Source: Thermoplasmata archaeon (lineage in GTDB: Archaea > Thermoplasmatota > Thermoplasmata > Thermoplasmatales > Thermoplasmataceae). From it: 11,386 bases of DNA. The stretch covers positions 1-11,386 of the forward strand of contig JAJZXP010000065.1 in NCBI GenBank assembly GCA_021806345.1. Direction: 5' to 3'. The stretch's first letter is position 1. Each line of letters begins with the position of its first letter. The position numbers and the translations under genes are program-made. This document shows, one piece after another, positions 1 through 7,371 of the stretch. The notes beneath the pieces were generated by a model. The model saw nothing but the letters and a program-made list of their open reading frames with translations, was not told the origin of the DNA and searched no databases.

Positions 1-240
1 GCTTGAGTAAGTCTTCCCTCCATCCTTGAATGATAATAAAGGAAGGTGTGCGTTGAAGAGCATCTCAGAACGGATTGCGGAGGCGAGATCCACGAGGTCC
101 TGGTTTCCTTTAATTACCTTTCCTACTGTGTGGCGGCTTCTGCCGGTTTTTTCGGCGATGATGCTGTCCTTTATGCCGTTCACGTGCATCGATACCATGA
201 CCTCAATTTCATTCTGTCCCAGGGTTTTGGCTCTTGGCAT
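1..240 (-). CDS. Helix-turn-helix DNA-binding protein, N-terminal part, cut by window edge
   Basis: The frame is open from an ATG at 240-238 to the left edge, giving 80 residues with no stop. An in-frame TAA lies upstream at 273-271 and there is no other ATG between, so the start is well fixed. The product begins MPRAKTLGQNEIEVM. Residues about 21-45 read as a helix-turn-helix: a helix around GIKDSIIAEKTG, a turn, then a recognition-like helix SRHTVGKVIKG. This resembles homeodomain-like or resolvase/transposase-type HTH segments. The rest of the protein is outside the window, so it could be a transcription regulator, a mobile-element protein or a terminase-small-subunit-like protein. A TATA-like CCTTTAAAAA is centred about 32 bases upstream, giving a nearly leaderless message. 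Two plus-strand ORFs over this stretch are antisense shadows. The HTH call is by eye and the exact family is unknown. Confidence 0.68.
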   Translation of the reverse strand, partial: MPRAKTLGQNEIEVMVSMHVNGIKDSIIAEKTGRSRHTVGKVIKGNQDLVDLASAIRSEMLFNAHLPLLSFKDGGKTYSS

Positions 241-266
241 CTTCTTCAGGCAACCATGGGTAAATT

Positions 267-279
267 GTTTTTAAAGGTT
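267..279 (-). promoter_or_regulatory. TATA-like promoter of the HTH gene
   Basis: On the minus strand the element reads CCTTTAAAAAC, centred near 272. Transcription would start about 25-27 bases downstream, near 246, only a few bases before the ATG at 240. No Shine-Dalgarno sequence is visible. A second AT element on the other strand (TATATAAAG, about 300-308) could drive a divergent transcript. Confidence 0.4.
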
Positions 280-487
280 GTTATAATGCATTTATACTGT
301 ATATAAAGTGGATACTCATGGACCACTTGAACACCCGTATTTTAAAAAAACGCGAGTGGAATTGACTCAAATTCACGACAGAACCCTTGCAGTTCTTGTA
401 AAGCATCCTTATACACATGCTGAGCCATGAACCATGCATAACATACATGACAAATGCTGAAAATTTTTATTGGAGACGAGGGGCGAA

Positions 488-688
488 ATGCGTTCTATCT
501 TCAATATGCTTTTAGGGGCCTTCTTGACCGGTCTCCATTATTGGAGATATGCAATCTTCACATTTTTTGACCCGATGGAAGGCGGGAAAATTACCAAATG
601 CCCTCAACACTTATCGGCAGAATGCTTCCTGGTCATCAAAATGTTGCGCTTCGCCTTGCTTACAGGTATTCCCCGATGTCTTCTATAA
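488..688 (+). CDS. Possible small hypothetical protein, weak
   Basis: An ATG at 488 opens a 66-residue frame starting MRSIFNMLLGAFLTGLHYW. Residues 5-16 are hydrophobic, but no clear membrane span continues. The frame could extend upstream to a TTG at 470. A TATA-like AT tract lies about 21 bases before the ATG. Against it: a different frame of similar length overlaps (549-746), the product is cysteine-rich toward the end with no recognisable motif, and a hairpin and repeat sit inside the frame. It may be a fragment of a larger lost gene. Confidence 0.15.
   Translation: MRSIFNMLLGAFLTGLHYWRYAIFTFFDPMEGGKITKCPQHLSAECFLVIKMLRFALLTGIPRCLL
531..548. repeat. Hairpin with 6-bp perfect stem
   Basis: TCTCCA at 532-537 pairs with TGGAGA at 542-547 around a TTAT loop, and a G-T pair extends it at 531/548. 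The right arm and loop, TTATTGGAGA (538-547), also occur as an exact copy at 467-476. This could be a regulatory RNA structure or part of an element end; its role is unknown. Confidence 0.4.
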
Positions 689-770
689 TCCAATGTCCTT
701 TATGATTGTTCTGAAGAAAAGCACCAAATTGAAATTTATGGGATAATCTAGACCATCTCGCCAGGACAAA

Positions 771-783
771 AAAGTTATGATAC
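771..783 (+). promoter_or_regulatory. TATA-like promoter of the first GT2 gene
   Basis: An A-rich stretch followed by GTTATGATA (774-782) is centred about 26 bases before the ATG at 804. This matches the archaeal TATA spacing for a leaderless transcript. No ribosome binding site is seen, and an in-frame TGA directly precedes the ATG. Confidence 0.45.
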
Positions 784-803
784 ATCATGATAATTATTAT
801 TGA

Positions 804-1643
804 ATGGAGAGCTTATACGAATTAAATGTCCATACGGAACTAGAAAATCGCAGATTTCAGGATATGTATTATGATATGGTTCTTGTGGTTCCAATTTACA
901 ATGAAGAGAAGATCCTTGAGGAAAGGATCACTTCACTCTACAATTATCTCGAGACTGACAACATCAATTTTTTGATGGTCCTATCAGTCGACAGGGGAAA
1001 TGACAGGTCTGTTGAAATAGCTGAAAGTTTTGCATCAGGAAAAGTTGATGTTGCTCTTATTGTCCACGAAATGAAGAGAGGAAGAGGTTTCGCGGTGAGG
1101 GAGGCCTGGAATCGCTTTCATGGGGCTGTATATTCATTCATTGATGCTGACTTGGCCACTGGCCTAGAAGTCATCTCCCGCGCATATCGTGCTATCTCCT
1201 CATCCCAAAACCAGCTAATAACTGCCTCACGGTACTGTGCAGGAGCGATTGTCGTACGGCCTGAGCTCAGGAATGCGGTCTCGAGGGTGTATAACCAGCT
1301 CCTCAGGCTCATATTTAAGGAGAAGATCAATGACCATCAGTGCGGATTCAAAATGATAAGTGACGATCTCAAGAATTCACTGCTGGACAAGACTGTCATG
1401 AATTCCTGGTTTTGGGATGCGGAACTTATGGTCAAGGCAAACGAACTTGGCGCCAAGATTTCCGAAATACCGGTTAACTGGGTGGAAAGGAAATATTCAA
1501 AAACTTCCATCAGGAGGCTTTTCAAGGACCTGATGCTGCATGGCTATGGAATGGCGAGGTTAGCAAAGGACATTAGAGAGATGAGGTTGAGTTTGGCGGA
1601 TGGTGTCTCTGATCTTCAGGAGCCTCTATTATCTTCACAATGA
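804..1643 (+). CDS. GT2 glycosyltransferase, dolichyl-phosphate beta-glucosyltransferase-like
   Basis: This 279-residue GT-A fold enzyme probably moves a sugar from a nucleotide donor to a polyprenyl (dolichyl) phosphate on the cytoplasmic face, making a lipid-linked sugar for outer-face transferases. The GT2 start VLVVPIYNEE is at about 26-35. A nucleotide-binding Asp is in SVDRGNDRS (61-69), and the metal-binding DAD is at 114-116 inside FIDADLAT, a form typical of the ALG5/DPM group. DHQCGFK (178-184) is also characteristic of that group, and WFWDAELM (202-209) holds the likely catalytic-base region. There are no membrane spans, as in soluble DPM synthases. Residues 1-25 precede the fold, and a later Met at 21 or 25 is possible, but an in-frame TGA at 801-803 makes ATG 804 the furthest ATG. 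A GT4 gene follows 64 bases downstream on the same strand. The sugar is unknown; glucose and mannose are both possible. Confidence 0.88.
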   Translation: MESLYELNVHTELENRRFQDMYYDMVLVVPIYNEEKILEERITSLYNYLETDNINFLMVLSVDRGNDRSVEIAESFASGKVDVALIVHEMKRGRGFAVREAWNRFHGAVYSFIDADLATGLEVISRAYRAISSSQNQLITASRYCAGAIVVRPELRNAVSRVYNQLLRLIFKEKINDHQCGFKMISDDLKNSLLDKTVMNSWFWDAELMVKANELGAKISEIPVNWVERKYSKTSIRRLFKDLMLHGYGMARLAKDIREMRLSLADGVSDLQEPLLSSQ

Positions 1644-1656
1644 AAGTCCCTGTTCC

Positions 1657-1678
1657 ATATTTATGAAAATACTTAACT
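1657..1678 (+). promoter_or_regulatory. Possible promoter of the plus-strand GT4 gene
   Basis: Two overlapping TATA-like options lie in the 64-base gap: ATATTTATGAAA (1657-1668) and AAAATACTTAA (1666-1676). They predict starts near 1688 or 1699 and leaders of roughly 10-20 bases. A weak purine stretch, CAGGGA, precedes the ATG. Read-through from the GT2 gene is equally possible. Confidence 0.3.
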
Positions 1679-1707
1679 AGAAACCTTCTATCTGGCAGGG
1701 AAAAACC

Positions 1708-2805
1708 ATGATGCAAACCGGGACAGGAAAGATTGCCAGTGAGGTGCCAGATGTCCGAAAAAAAGGCATCCTTTTTGTGAATACATACAGAGGGAGCGGC
1801 ATTGGAGATTTTGGTCTGTCGATGAGGCCTCATTTCTCGGAAATCACCGGTGCTGCCTTGGAATACATTGAGACTTATCCTTCATGGAGAAATTTCCTTA
1901 AGGTCTGGTACCGAATCCTCGCCACTGATTCACGCCCGTTATTCAACCTCGGCTTTACTTCCTATGGGAAATCCTCTATGCGGAACTTCCTGAACTTCTT
2001 GTTCATTGGGGCAGTATCTTCACTAATGAATAGGGATGTCCGCGTTATTCTTCACGATTCTCCGGAACTTTTCGAGTCCAATACCTCAGGATACAGGTTT
2101 CTGAAGCTGAAGAAGGTTGGGGGAGGTGTGGCGACGCGCTTTCTTAAAGAGGCGAGGATCAGCGTATTTTCAGTTCAGCTTCATCGAATTCTGAAAGATA
2201 AATACGGATTTGAGAACGTGGAATTATATCCTTTTCCCTGCACTGGCGATGCCACTGTTAGGCCAAATCCTGATGGAAAGCCGCTTGTTCTCAGCGTGGG
2301 GTATATCGCACCCTACAAAGGCCTTGAAATACTCCCTGAGATAAAGAAGTTGATGCCGGATTTGGAATTCATTGTCGCCGGGAAATTCCACTCCCTGCTT
2401 CAGAAAACTAGGGGCGGCAGGGAATACAAGGAACAGCTAGAGAAGAAATTGCTAGATGCAGGAATTAAAATGCCCGGGTACGTGTCTGATGAGGATCTGA
2501 ATTCAATAATCAGTGCCCACAGAGTCGTTGGGATCCTGCCATACAAATCCACATCAGGGTCTAGCTACGGAGCTAGTTTCTTGATAGAGAAGGGCGTCCC
2601 GTTGGTGCTTACAAATTTAGAGGAATTCAATTACCTACACCTTTGTGGGGCGGGATGCATTATTGCAGACAGAACGCCTCTGGGCATAGCAGACTCAATT
2701 AGTATATTGTTGGACACTCCTGACATTTACACTGAACTTGTTGACTATAACATTAGGTATTGCAAAAGTAATAATTTTCAATTGAATTTTCTTAAATTAC
2801 TTTAA
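1708..2805 (+). CDS. GT4-like (GT-B fold) glycosyltransferase
   Basis: The 365-residue product has a two-domain GT-B layout. The N-terminal acceptor-side half includes a Gly-rich stretch GSGIGDFG (29-36) after strand ILFVNTY. The C-terminal donor half begins with LVLSVGYIAPYKGLEILPEI (193-212), the usual GT4 strand with Lys204-Gly. GYVSDEDL (257-264) matches the GT4 'G-x-v-x-x-x-e-L' stretch, and PYKSTSGSSYGASFLIEKG (278-296) sits where the E-X7-E motif normally lies. Here neither Glu is at the canonical place and a Ser/Gly-rich loop replaces it, as in some divergent GT4 branches. ATG 1708 is used; ATG 1711 is an alternative. The C-terminus stops soon after the last helix region in AT-rich DNA, so slight truncation is possible. 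It probably builds part of a lipid-linked or surface glycan with the GT2 upstream; donor and acceptor are unknown. Confidence 0.8.
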   Translation: MMQTGTGKIASEVPDVRKKGILFVNTYRGSGIGDFGLSMRPHFSEITGAALEYIETYPSWRNFLKVWYRILATDSRPLFNLGFTSYGKSSMRNFLNFLFIGAVSSLMNRDVRVILHDSPELFESNTSGYRFLKLKKVGGGVATRFLKEARISVFSVQLHRILKDKYGFENVELYPFPCTGDATVRPNPDGKPLVLSVGYIAPYKGLEILPEIKKLMPDLEFIVAGKFHSLLQKTRGGREYKEQLEKKLLDAGIKMPGYVSDEDLNSIISAHRVVGILPYKSTSGSSYGASFLIEKGVPLVLTNLEEFNYLHLCGAGCIIADRTPLGIADSISILLDTPDIYTELVDYNIRYCKSNNFQLNFLKLL

Positions 2806-2993
2806 ATGTATAAAAAGAGCTTTTATTGCAGTACCTCAAGACATATCATGTTCAGTAGATAAATTAAACTTCCACTTAAACTCTTTAGAGATTGCCATTA
2901 ACAATATTTGTTATATATAGTTTGAAAGACACACTATAAAGTTTCAGAAAATATCTTGATTTCCTATTTAATATTGCGTATTTTAAATAAATA
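2806..2993. terminator. Convergent AT-rich gap, probable bidirectional termination
   Basis: Two converging transcription units end here. Just after the plus stop, AAAAG (2813-2817) and CTTTT (2820-2824) form a short stem followed by T-rich sequence. A second stem is TATAGT (2916-2921) with ACTATA (2933-2938). Archaeal termination relies mainly on T-runs, which occur on both strands here. No ORF is seen. Base composition drops sharply to AT-rich from about this point. Confidence 0.3.
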
Positions 2994-4193
2994 TTATGAG
3001 TTTATGGTCTCCTCGATCATTGAAGTTAAGTTTGGTAGAATCCGGTCCGTACAAAATTTTCTTGCATCTATGCTAATTTTAGTTTTTAAAGCTGAATAAG
3101 TGTTTTTGCTCTCAGACCATTCTTTAAAAAATCTAATAATATTTTCTATATAAGTTGAATAATCTTTTGGTTCAATCAGGTAACCATTCACCCCATTTTC
3201 TATTTCTTCATCTATTCCAGATAGATTGGTAGCTAATACTGGTAACCCGTGTAAAAGTGCTTCGGCTACAATATATGGAAAGTTATCTGAAACAGTAGGA
3301 TATACAAAAAGATGGGATTTACTATATATGTTTGACTTTTCCTCATCGTCTGGTTTGCCTAAATATGTTAAAGTTTTGCACGTTTTCATTAATTGTAATA
3401 AATTGTCCTTTAAAGGACCATCTCCAGCAGTTAAAAAAGATATATCTTTGTATGCTTCTTGTGGTGTAAGCATTTCCACTAATTTTAGAAAAGTATCAAA
3501 TCCTCGAGGTTTTGAGAAACTTCCAAAAAATAAAACTGTAAACCTATCTGTCTCAACCCCCTGCGAAAAAAATGAGGTTTTAACTTGATTACAACTTATT
3601 GGATTATGTATTAATTTTACTAAATTTCTCTCACTTGTGAGCGCCGTGATCCAATCTGATTGTGACTTATTTAATGCATGAAACACGGTCTTTCGTTTGA
3701 TGTAACTACGTACAAAAAATGCTTTAAAAAAAAGTAATTTTACCCTAAAGATCAATTTATGGATTGTCGATCGGTATCTATAGGTCCCCACAAATAGAGA
3801 ATGCATACCCAGTACAGTCTTATATCCAAATAGAGGTACACTTGGTGTGACATTAAAGGATGCAACATAAATGACATCCGGTTTCAAGTCTTGGATAATA
3901 TTCTCGGGAGGTTTTAAGTAGCCAAATTTCTTTTTAAATTTTGTACCAATAATTTTAAACGGTATCTTAGGCAAACTGTTTAAAGGTATTTGTCCATCAA
4001 CATTTTCAAACTCCGTATTTTCTAATAAAGTGACTTTATACCCTTCTCTGACTAAGTGGGAACCAAATTCGTACAACATCCTTTGAGTCCCTTTCCAATC
4101 GATAAATCTTGCATGGAGTAATAGAAGAACGTGACCTTTCTTTTCTGATTTATTTAGATTATTGTCATCATTAAGTTTCAGATTAATCACCAC
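2994..4193 (-). CDS. GT4 glycosyltransferase, last gene of the operon
   Basis: This 399-residue GT-B enzyme is a typical retaining GT4. The N-terminal domain starts at HVLLLLHARF (21-30). The donor domain has VLFFGSFSKPRGFDTFLKLV (220-239), with Lys228 as the usual donor-phosphate residue, then FLTAGDGPL (253-261) and YLGKPDDEE (277-285). The PTVSDNFPYIVAEALLHGLP stretch (299-318) is the E-X7-E site, with Asp303 in place of the first Glu and Glu311 as the second. SGIDEEIENGVNG (325-337) is the standard closing motif. The start is GTG at 4193-4191, sharing one base with the TAG stop of the upstream gene (TAGTG); a second GTG follows at once. No in-frame ATG lies before the fold, so GTG is well supported. 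Translation is probably coupled to the large membrane protein. It would extend a glycan on the cytoplasmic face; the sugar is unknown. Confidence 0.9.
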   Translation of the reverse strand: MVINLKLNDDNNLNKSEKKGHVLLLLHARFIDWKGTQRMLYEFGSHLVREGYKVTLLENTEFENVDGQIPLNSLPKIPFKIIGTKFKKKFGYLKPPENIIQDLKPDVIYVASFNVTPSVPLFGYKTVLGMHSLFVGTYRYRSTIHKLIFRVKLLFFKAFFVRSYIKRKTVFHALNKSQSDWITALTSERNLVKLIHNPISCNQVKTSFFSQGVETDRFTVLFFGSFSKPRGFDTFLKLVEMLTPQEAYKDISFLTAGDGPLKDNLLQLMKTCKTLTYLGKPDDEEKSNIYSKSHLFVYPTVSDNFPYIVAEALLHGLPVLATNLSGIDEEIENGVNGYLIEPKDYSTYIENIIRFFKEWSESKNTYSALKTKISIDARKFCTDRILPNLTSMIEETINS

Positions 4194-7100
4194 TATAGAT
4201 TATTGCGTATCAATACTTTTTTCTGTCTAGTTTTTTTGGAATATAAATTAGCCCCTATAAAACAAACAAACAAAATTAAGAACAGAGTGACATTTGATAT
4301 TACGCTAAAAAATGTTAGGGCATACGGGAAAGGTTCAAGTGAAAGTTGTCGAGGTAAATAAGTTCCATTTACTTTAAAGACATTAGCATCATTTAATCCA
4401 ATTAGTTTTGAAATTGACCCGTTGAAAGGTCCATACGGATGTAATGTAGATGCAGTATTTTCGGGGGCAAATAGAACAGCATAGTAACCTCCTGCACTTA
4501 AATTAAGCCCGGGGAAAGAATAACCTGTAAGTTCTGCAGCTTTCGGATTTATTATTGAAGTGTTAAAAAGTAAATCTGGAAATTGTAATAAACCGTTAAA
4601 CTGCAACGGTGCATATATGCCAATTTTTTGTAAAGTCAAGTTCATATTTACGGCGTTTATTGAAAGATTGTAAGTCTTCAAATTAATTGGGGGCGGATTG
4701 ATCGAATGGAGTTCAGAAATGTTAATACCGCCACCAATAGGTTTGTATATCGGATTAAGGTTCAAATTTGTGCTTGTTTTGACACTTGATTGTGAATACA
4801 AGGAAAACCCAACGGAGGTATGATTCACCGTTATGATTAAGTGTCCATTCCCCAGATTAGGTATGGAAATCGTTTTGTCTTGCCAAGTTATCATTTTCCC
4901 GTTTATTGATAAATAAGATTGCATATCTAAAGATGAATTTGTTTCATAGAGAGATTCTACGATCAAAATGTTTTCACGGTTATAATTATCAGCAATCTCA
5001 AAATTTAGCCAGCCCTGTTGTGTTAGCGAAAGGATACTTAGATTTGCGGAAATATAAGATGACTGCGAATTACTAACATTCTTGTTCAATGTCAGAGTTG
5101 AAACTTGATTTGCCTTGTTAGTGAGAAATGTACCGGGCTCATCGTTTCTTGAATTAATTAGAGTCAACTTTTCTGTTCTACTAAGATTGTTTGGAGAAAT
5201 AATAATCCCATCTTTAAGCTTTTGAGTTTGGGAGCCCAAAGCCGATGAAATGGGTTGTTGAGTACCATTATCTGTAATCAAATATGCAATTTCATTTGTT
5301 TTGTTAAGTATTGTTATATTGCCATATTTATTAATTTGTGAATAAGAAATAGGCTTAATGGAGGATAGTATTCCCTTTGTACTATTCATATATACTGAAT
5401 CTGTTATAATACTGGATAGGGTGTCATTGGTCAAATTCATACTTCCTATATCCATTAAATATTTTTCTATATTACTCGCAGCAAACAACGGCAAGTGAGT
5501 ATAAACCTGAGCTAAAGGCTTGACTCCGGGGACTGTAAAAATCATAAATGAACTTATATTAATTTCCGGTAGACTATCAGATAATTTCGATGTGATATCA
5601 GAAATGTTGACTTTATTGCCGTTAGGCGCATATTGCAAATTGAAATTACTTATATTTGCATAAGGATTAACAATTATGTACTTTACATGTGTGGCCTGAA
5701 ATAAATACTTCCAATTTAAATTGATATCTGGTTCCGATAATATATTATCAAGTGCCACCGACGTATTTGTCAAAGTCCGATCAATTATTGGTTGAGAAAG
5801 GATCTTATTAAAGATTCCTGTTGTATCTGGAAAAGATCCATTGTTTATTCTCAAATCGTATGCTCCGTTGGTAGAAATAGGTAAAATTAAAGTATAAAAT
5901 TTATTATTTGAGGAATTATTATCAAGGTACTTAGATACTTGAATAAACGAATTTGGCAAGGTAAATGAATCCATTTCTTGCCCATGCGAGACGTATTCCC
6001 CTTGTTCTGCTAGCACGACCGGAGAACTAACCAATAAAATAAATGCAGCACAAACCATAATAAATCCGAAGACTCTTTTTGTCCGAAGCGACAATTTTGT
6101 TTTTATATCTCGATAATTAAATTGTGTGTGTGACTGATCAGTTAGAATATACGAGAAATCACTGATAATGAGGCTAATTAGCAAGCTTACTAAAATAACG
6201 TAGAATTCAATGGTAAAGTAATACGCATTTGCTAAAATATAAAATGGTCCACCGATTGAATACAGGAAAAAATTAAAGTTTCCGAATGGAGCATTGCCTC
6301 CTATTGAAAATAGTATTGAAATTAAGGCCATTAAATAAAGAGGAACTAACAAATAATTGCTCTTAATGAATTTCATACCATATATAAAAATGATAGGGAT
6401 TATCCATGAAAGTATTGAGATATATGGCAATAGATGATACCATGAAAAAGAAAATTGACCCCTTCCCCCATATAACCATGAGAAAGCCAATAGCCTTACT
6501 ACGTTTAAAGGTGTAGTAGTAACACTCTCAGAGTCAAATAATGCTATAAGTTGTTGATGAGTATTTAAACCTAATGAAAAATATTCTATGTAATTGAGGT
6601 GATAGAAAGGTATTTCCAAATAGTAAAAAATGGAGAAGAATATGGTTACAAAAGCGACTAATGACATTGTTAAAGTTCTGGTTAATATCTCCTTTCCGCG
6701 TAATTTTAGAACTAACCATTTGGCCAAGGAGGAAATATATAGTATAACACCAAATAGAAGGGAAGAAATTGAATATGGTCCGAAAAAACCAGTTGAATAA
6801 ATAACTATTACAATAAGACTCAAGAAAAAAAGCGGGTTTTTGGATTTTTTATTCGCAGCTAATATCATCGCCAGCATGTAGTATGGTAAAATTGCCATAT
6901 ACAAAGACCAAGCTTCGAAATGCCACCAAGTAACAGTTAGTGTGAAAGGATTAAAGACATAAAAGATGGTTGCACAAAAATAAGAGATAAACCTCTTGAC
7001 AGAATTTTTTATTGGTTTGATCACATTAAGCAACTGAACAAAGCCATAAGTAGAAATACCAACAGTTGCCAAAATTCCTATTTTTTCAGAGAAAACTGCA

Positions 7101-7366
7101 GAAACATGGAATACCTGGAGAAGGTAAAAAAAAGAAACTATGTAAGAATTAAATGTCTGGAAATTTAGAAGGCTATTTCCATATTCTAAAGAATATGGGG
7201 CAAAAGGGTTATTCCCATAACTAAAGGGAAAAAGAAAAAACGAAAATGAATCCTGAGAATAAATAATTGATTTAAAGGGCAATAATATTGGGATTGCCAT
7301 TGCTACAATAATAAGGGGGATAAGGACCTCCGGATTTTTTGAAATTACTGATTTACACAAATGCAT
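4193..7366 (-). CDS. Giant multi-pass GT-C-like membrane protein with sequon-rich outer domain
   Basis: The product has about 1057 residues. By eye the first ~460 hold about 11-12 membrane spans, for example near 15-33, 96-113, 127-147 and 430-450. A first outer loop, YSQDSFSFF, carries Asp39, the position where GT-C enzymes keep a catalytic or metal Asp. FNPFTLTVTWWHFEAW (about 138-153) looks like a conserved outer loop. A ~570-residue outer domain follows, then one C-terminal span (about 1015-1040) and a basic tail, SKKTRQKK, consistent with a cytosolic end. I count about 25 N-X-S/T sequons in the outer domain and none in the membrane half. The size and layout recall large GT-C proteins of the AftD/YfhO kind, which use polyprenyl-phosphate sugars; the match is by architecture only. 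ATG 7366 is preferred; a TTG at 7375 would overlap the upstream stop by 4 bases. No Shine-Dalgarno sequence is evident. Confidence 0.75.
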   Translation of the reverse strand: MHLCKSVISKNPEVLIPLIIVAMAIPILLPFKSIIYSQDSFSFFLFPFSYGNNPFAPYSLEYGNSLLNFQTFNSYIVSFFYLLQVFHVSAVFSEKIGILATVGISTYGFVQLLNVIKPIKNSVKRFISYFCATIFYVFNPFTLTVTWWHFEAWSLYMAILPYYMLAMILAANKKSKNPLFFLSLIVIVIYSTGFFGPYSISSLLFGVILYISSLAKWLVLKLRGKEILTRTLTMSLVAFVTIFFSIFYYLEIPFYHLNYIEYFSLGLNTHQQLIALFDSESVTTTPLNVVRLLAFSWLYGGRGQFSFSWYHLLPYISILSWIIPIIFIYGMKFIKSNYLLVPLYLMALISILFSIGGNAPFGNFNFFLYSIGGPFYILANAYYFTIEFYVILVSLLISLIISDFSYILTDQSHTQFNYRDIKTKLSLRTKRVFGFIMVCAAFILLVSSPVVLAEQGEYVSHGQEMDSFTLPNSFIQVSKYLDNNSSNNKFYTLILPISTNGAYDLRINNGSFPDTTGIFNKILSQPIIDRTLTNTSVALDNILSEPDINLNWKYLFQATHVKYIIVNPYANISNFNLQYAPNGNKVNISDITSKLSDSLPEINISSFMIFTVPGVKPLAQVYTHLPLFAASNIEKYLMDIGSMNLTNDTLSSIITDSVYMNSTKGILSSIKPISYSQINKYGNITILNKTNEIAYLITDNGTQQPISSALGSQTQKLKDGIIISPNNLSRTEKLTLINSRNDEPGTFLTNKANQVSTLTLNKNVSNSQSSYISANLSILSLTQQGWLNFEIADNYNRENILIVESLYETNSSLDMQSYLSINGKMITWQDKTISIPNLGNGHLIITVNHTSVGFSLYSQSSVKTSTNLNLNPIYKPIGGGINISELHSINPPPINLKTYNLSINAVNMNLTLQKIGIYAPLQFNGLLQFPDLLFNTSIINPKAAELTGYSFPGLNLSAGGYYAVLFAPENTASTLHPYGPFNGSISKLIGLNDANVFKVNGTYLPRQLSLEPFPYALTFFSVISNVTLFLILFVCFIGANLYSKKTRQKKVLIRNNL

Positions 7367-7371
7367 AGAAA

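Larger units (their letters stand above)
241..803. other. Stretch without a confident gene; possible decayed element
   Basis: No gene in this stretch is convincing. A plus-strand frame starting at GTG 308 stays open to TGA 428-430 (40 codons) and looks mildly protein-like, for example residues LTQIHDRTLAVLVKH. A second plus frame from ATG 488 to 688 gives 66 residues with a hydrophobic start, and a TATA-like AATTTTTAT lies at 462-470, about 21 bases upstream. An overlapping frame (549-746) is equally long, so neither stands out. The minus strand has several short open pieces broken by stops. A hairpin at 531-548 and a repeated 10-mer at 467-476 and 538-547 are present. A relic of a mobile element or a small RNA locus would both fit; nothing here proves either. 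Confidence 0.35.

Noticed and set aside
26..306. Two overlapping plus-strand ORFs of 82 and 86 residues
   Set aside because: They are antisense to the HTH gene at 1-240, which has a fixed ATG start, a recognisable HTH and a promoter; the plus-strand products look like shadow translations.
308..430. 40-codon plus-strand frame starting with GTG
   Set aside because: Mildly protein-like but very short, with a TATA-like sequence directly abutting the start, so too close to serve it; kept only as a possible relic.
1118..1525. Two minus-strand ORFs of 70 and 62 residues
   Set aside because: Both are antisense to the GT2 gene at 804-1643 and lack any independent support.
2806..2993. CRISPR-like or tandem repeat in the AT-rich gap
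   Set aside because: The similar AT words (TATAGTTT, TATAAAGTTT) are short, irregular and expected at this composition; there is no regular spacing.
3226..3588. 120-residue plus-strand ORF
   Set aside because: It lies fully antisense to the well-supported GT4 gene at 2994-4193 and has no recognisable motif.
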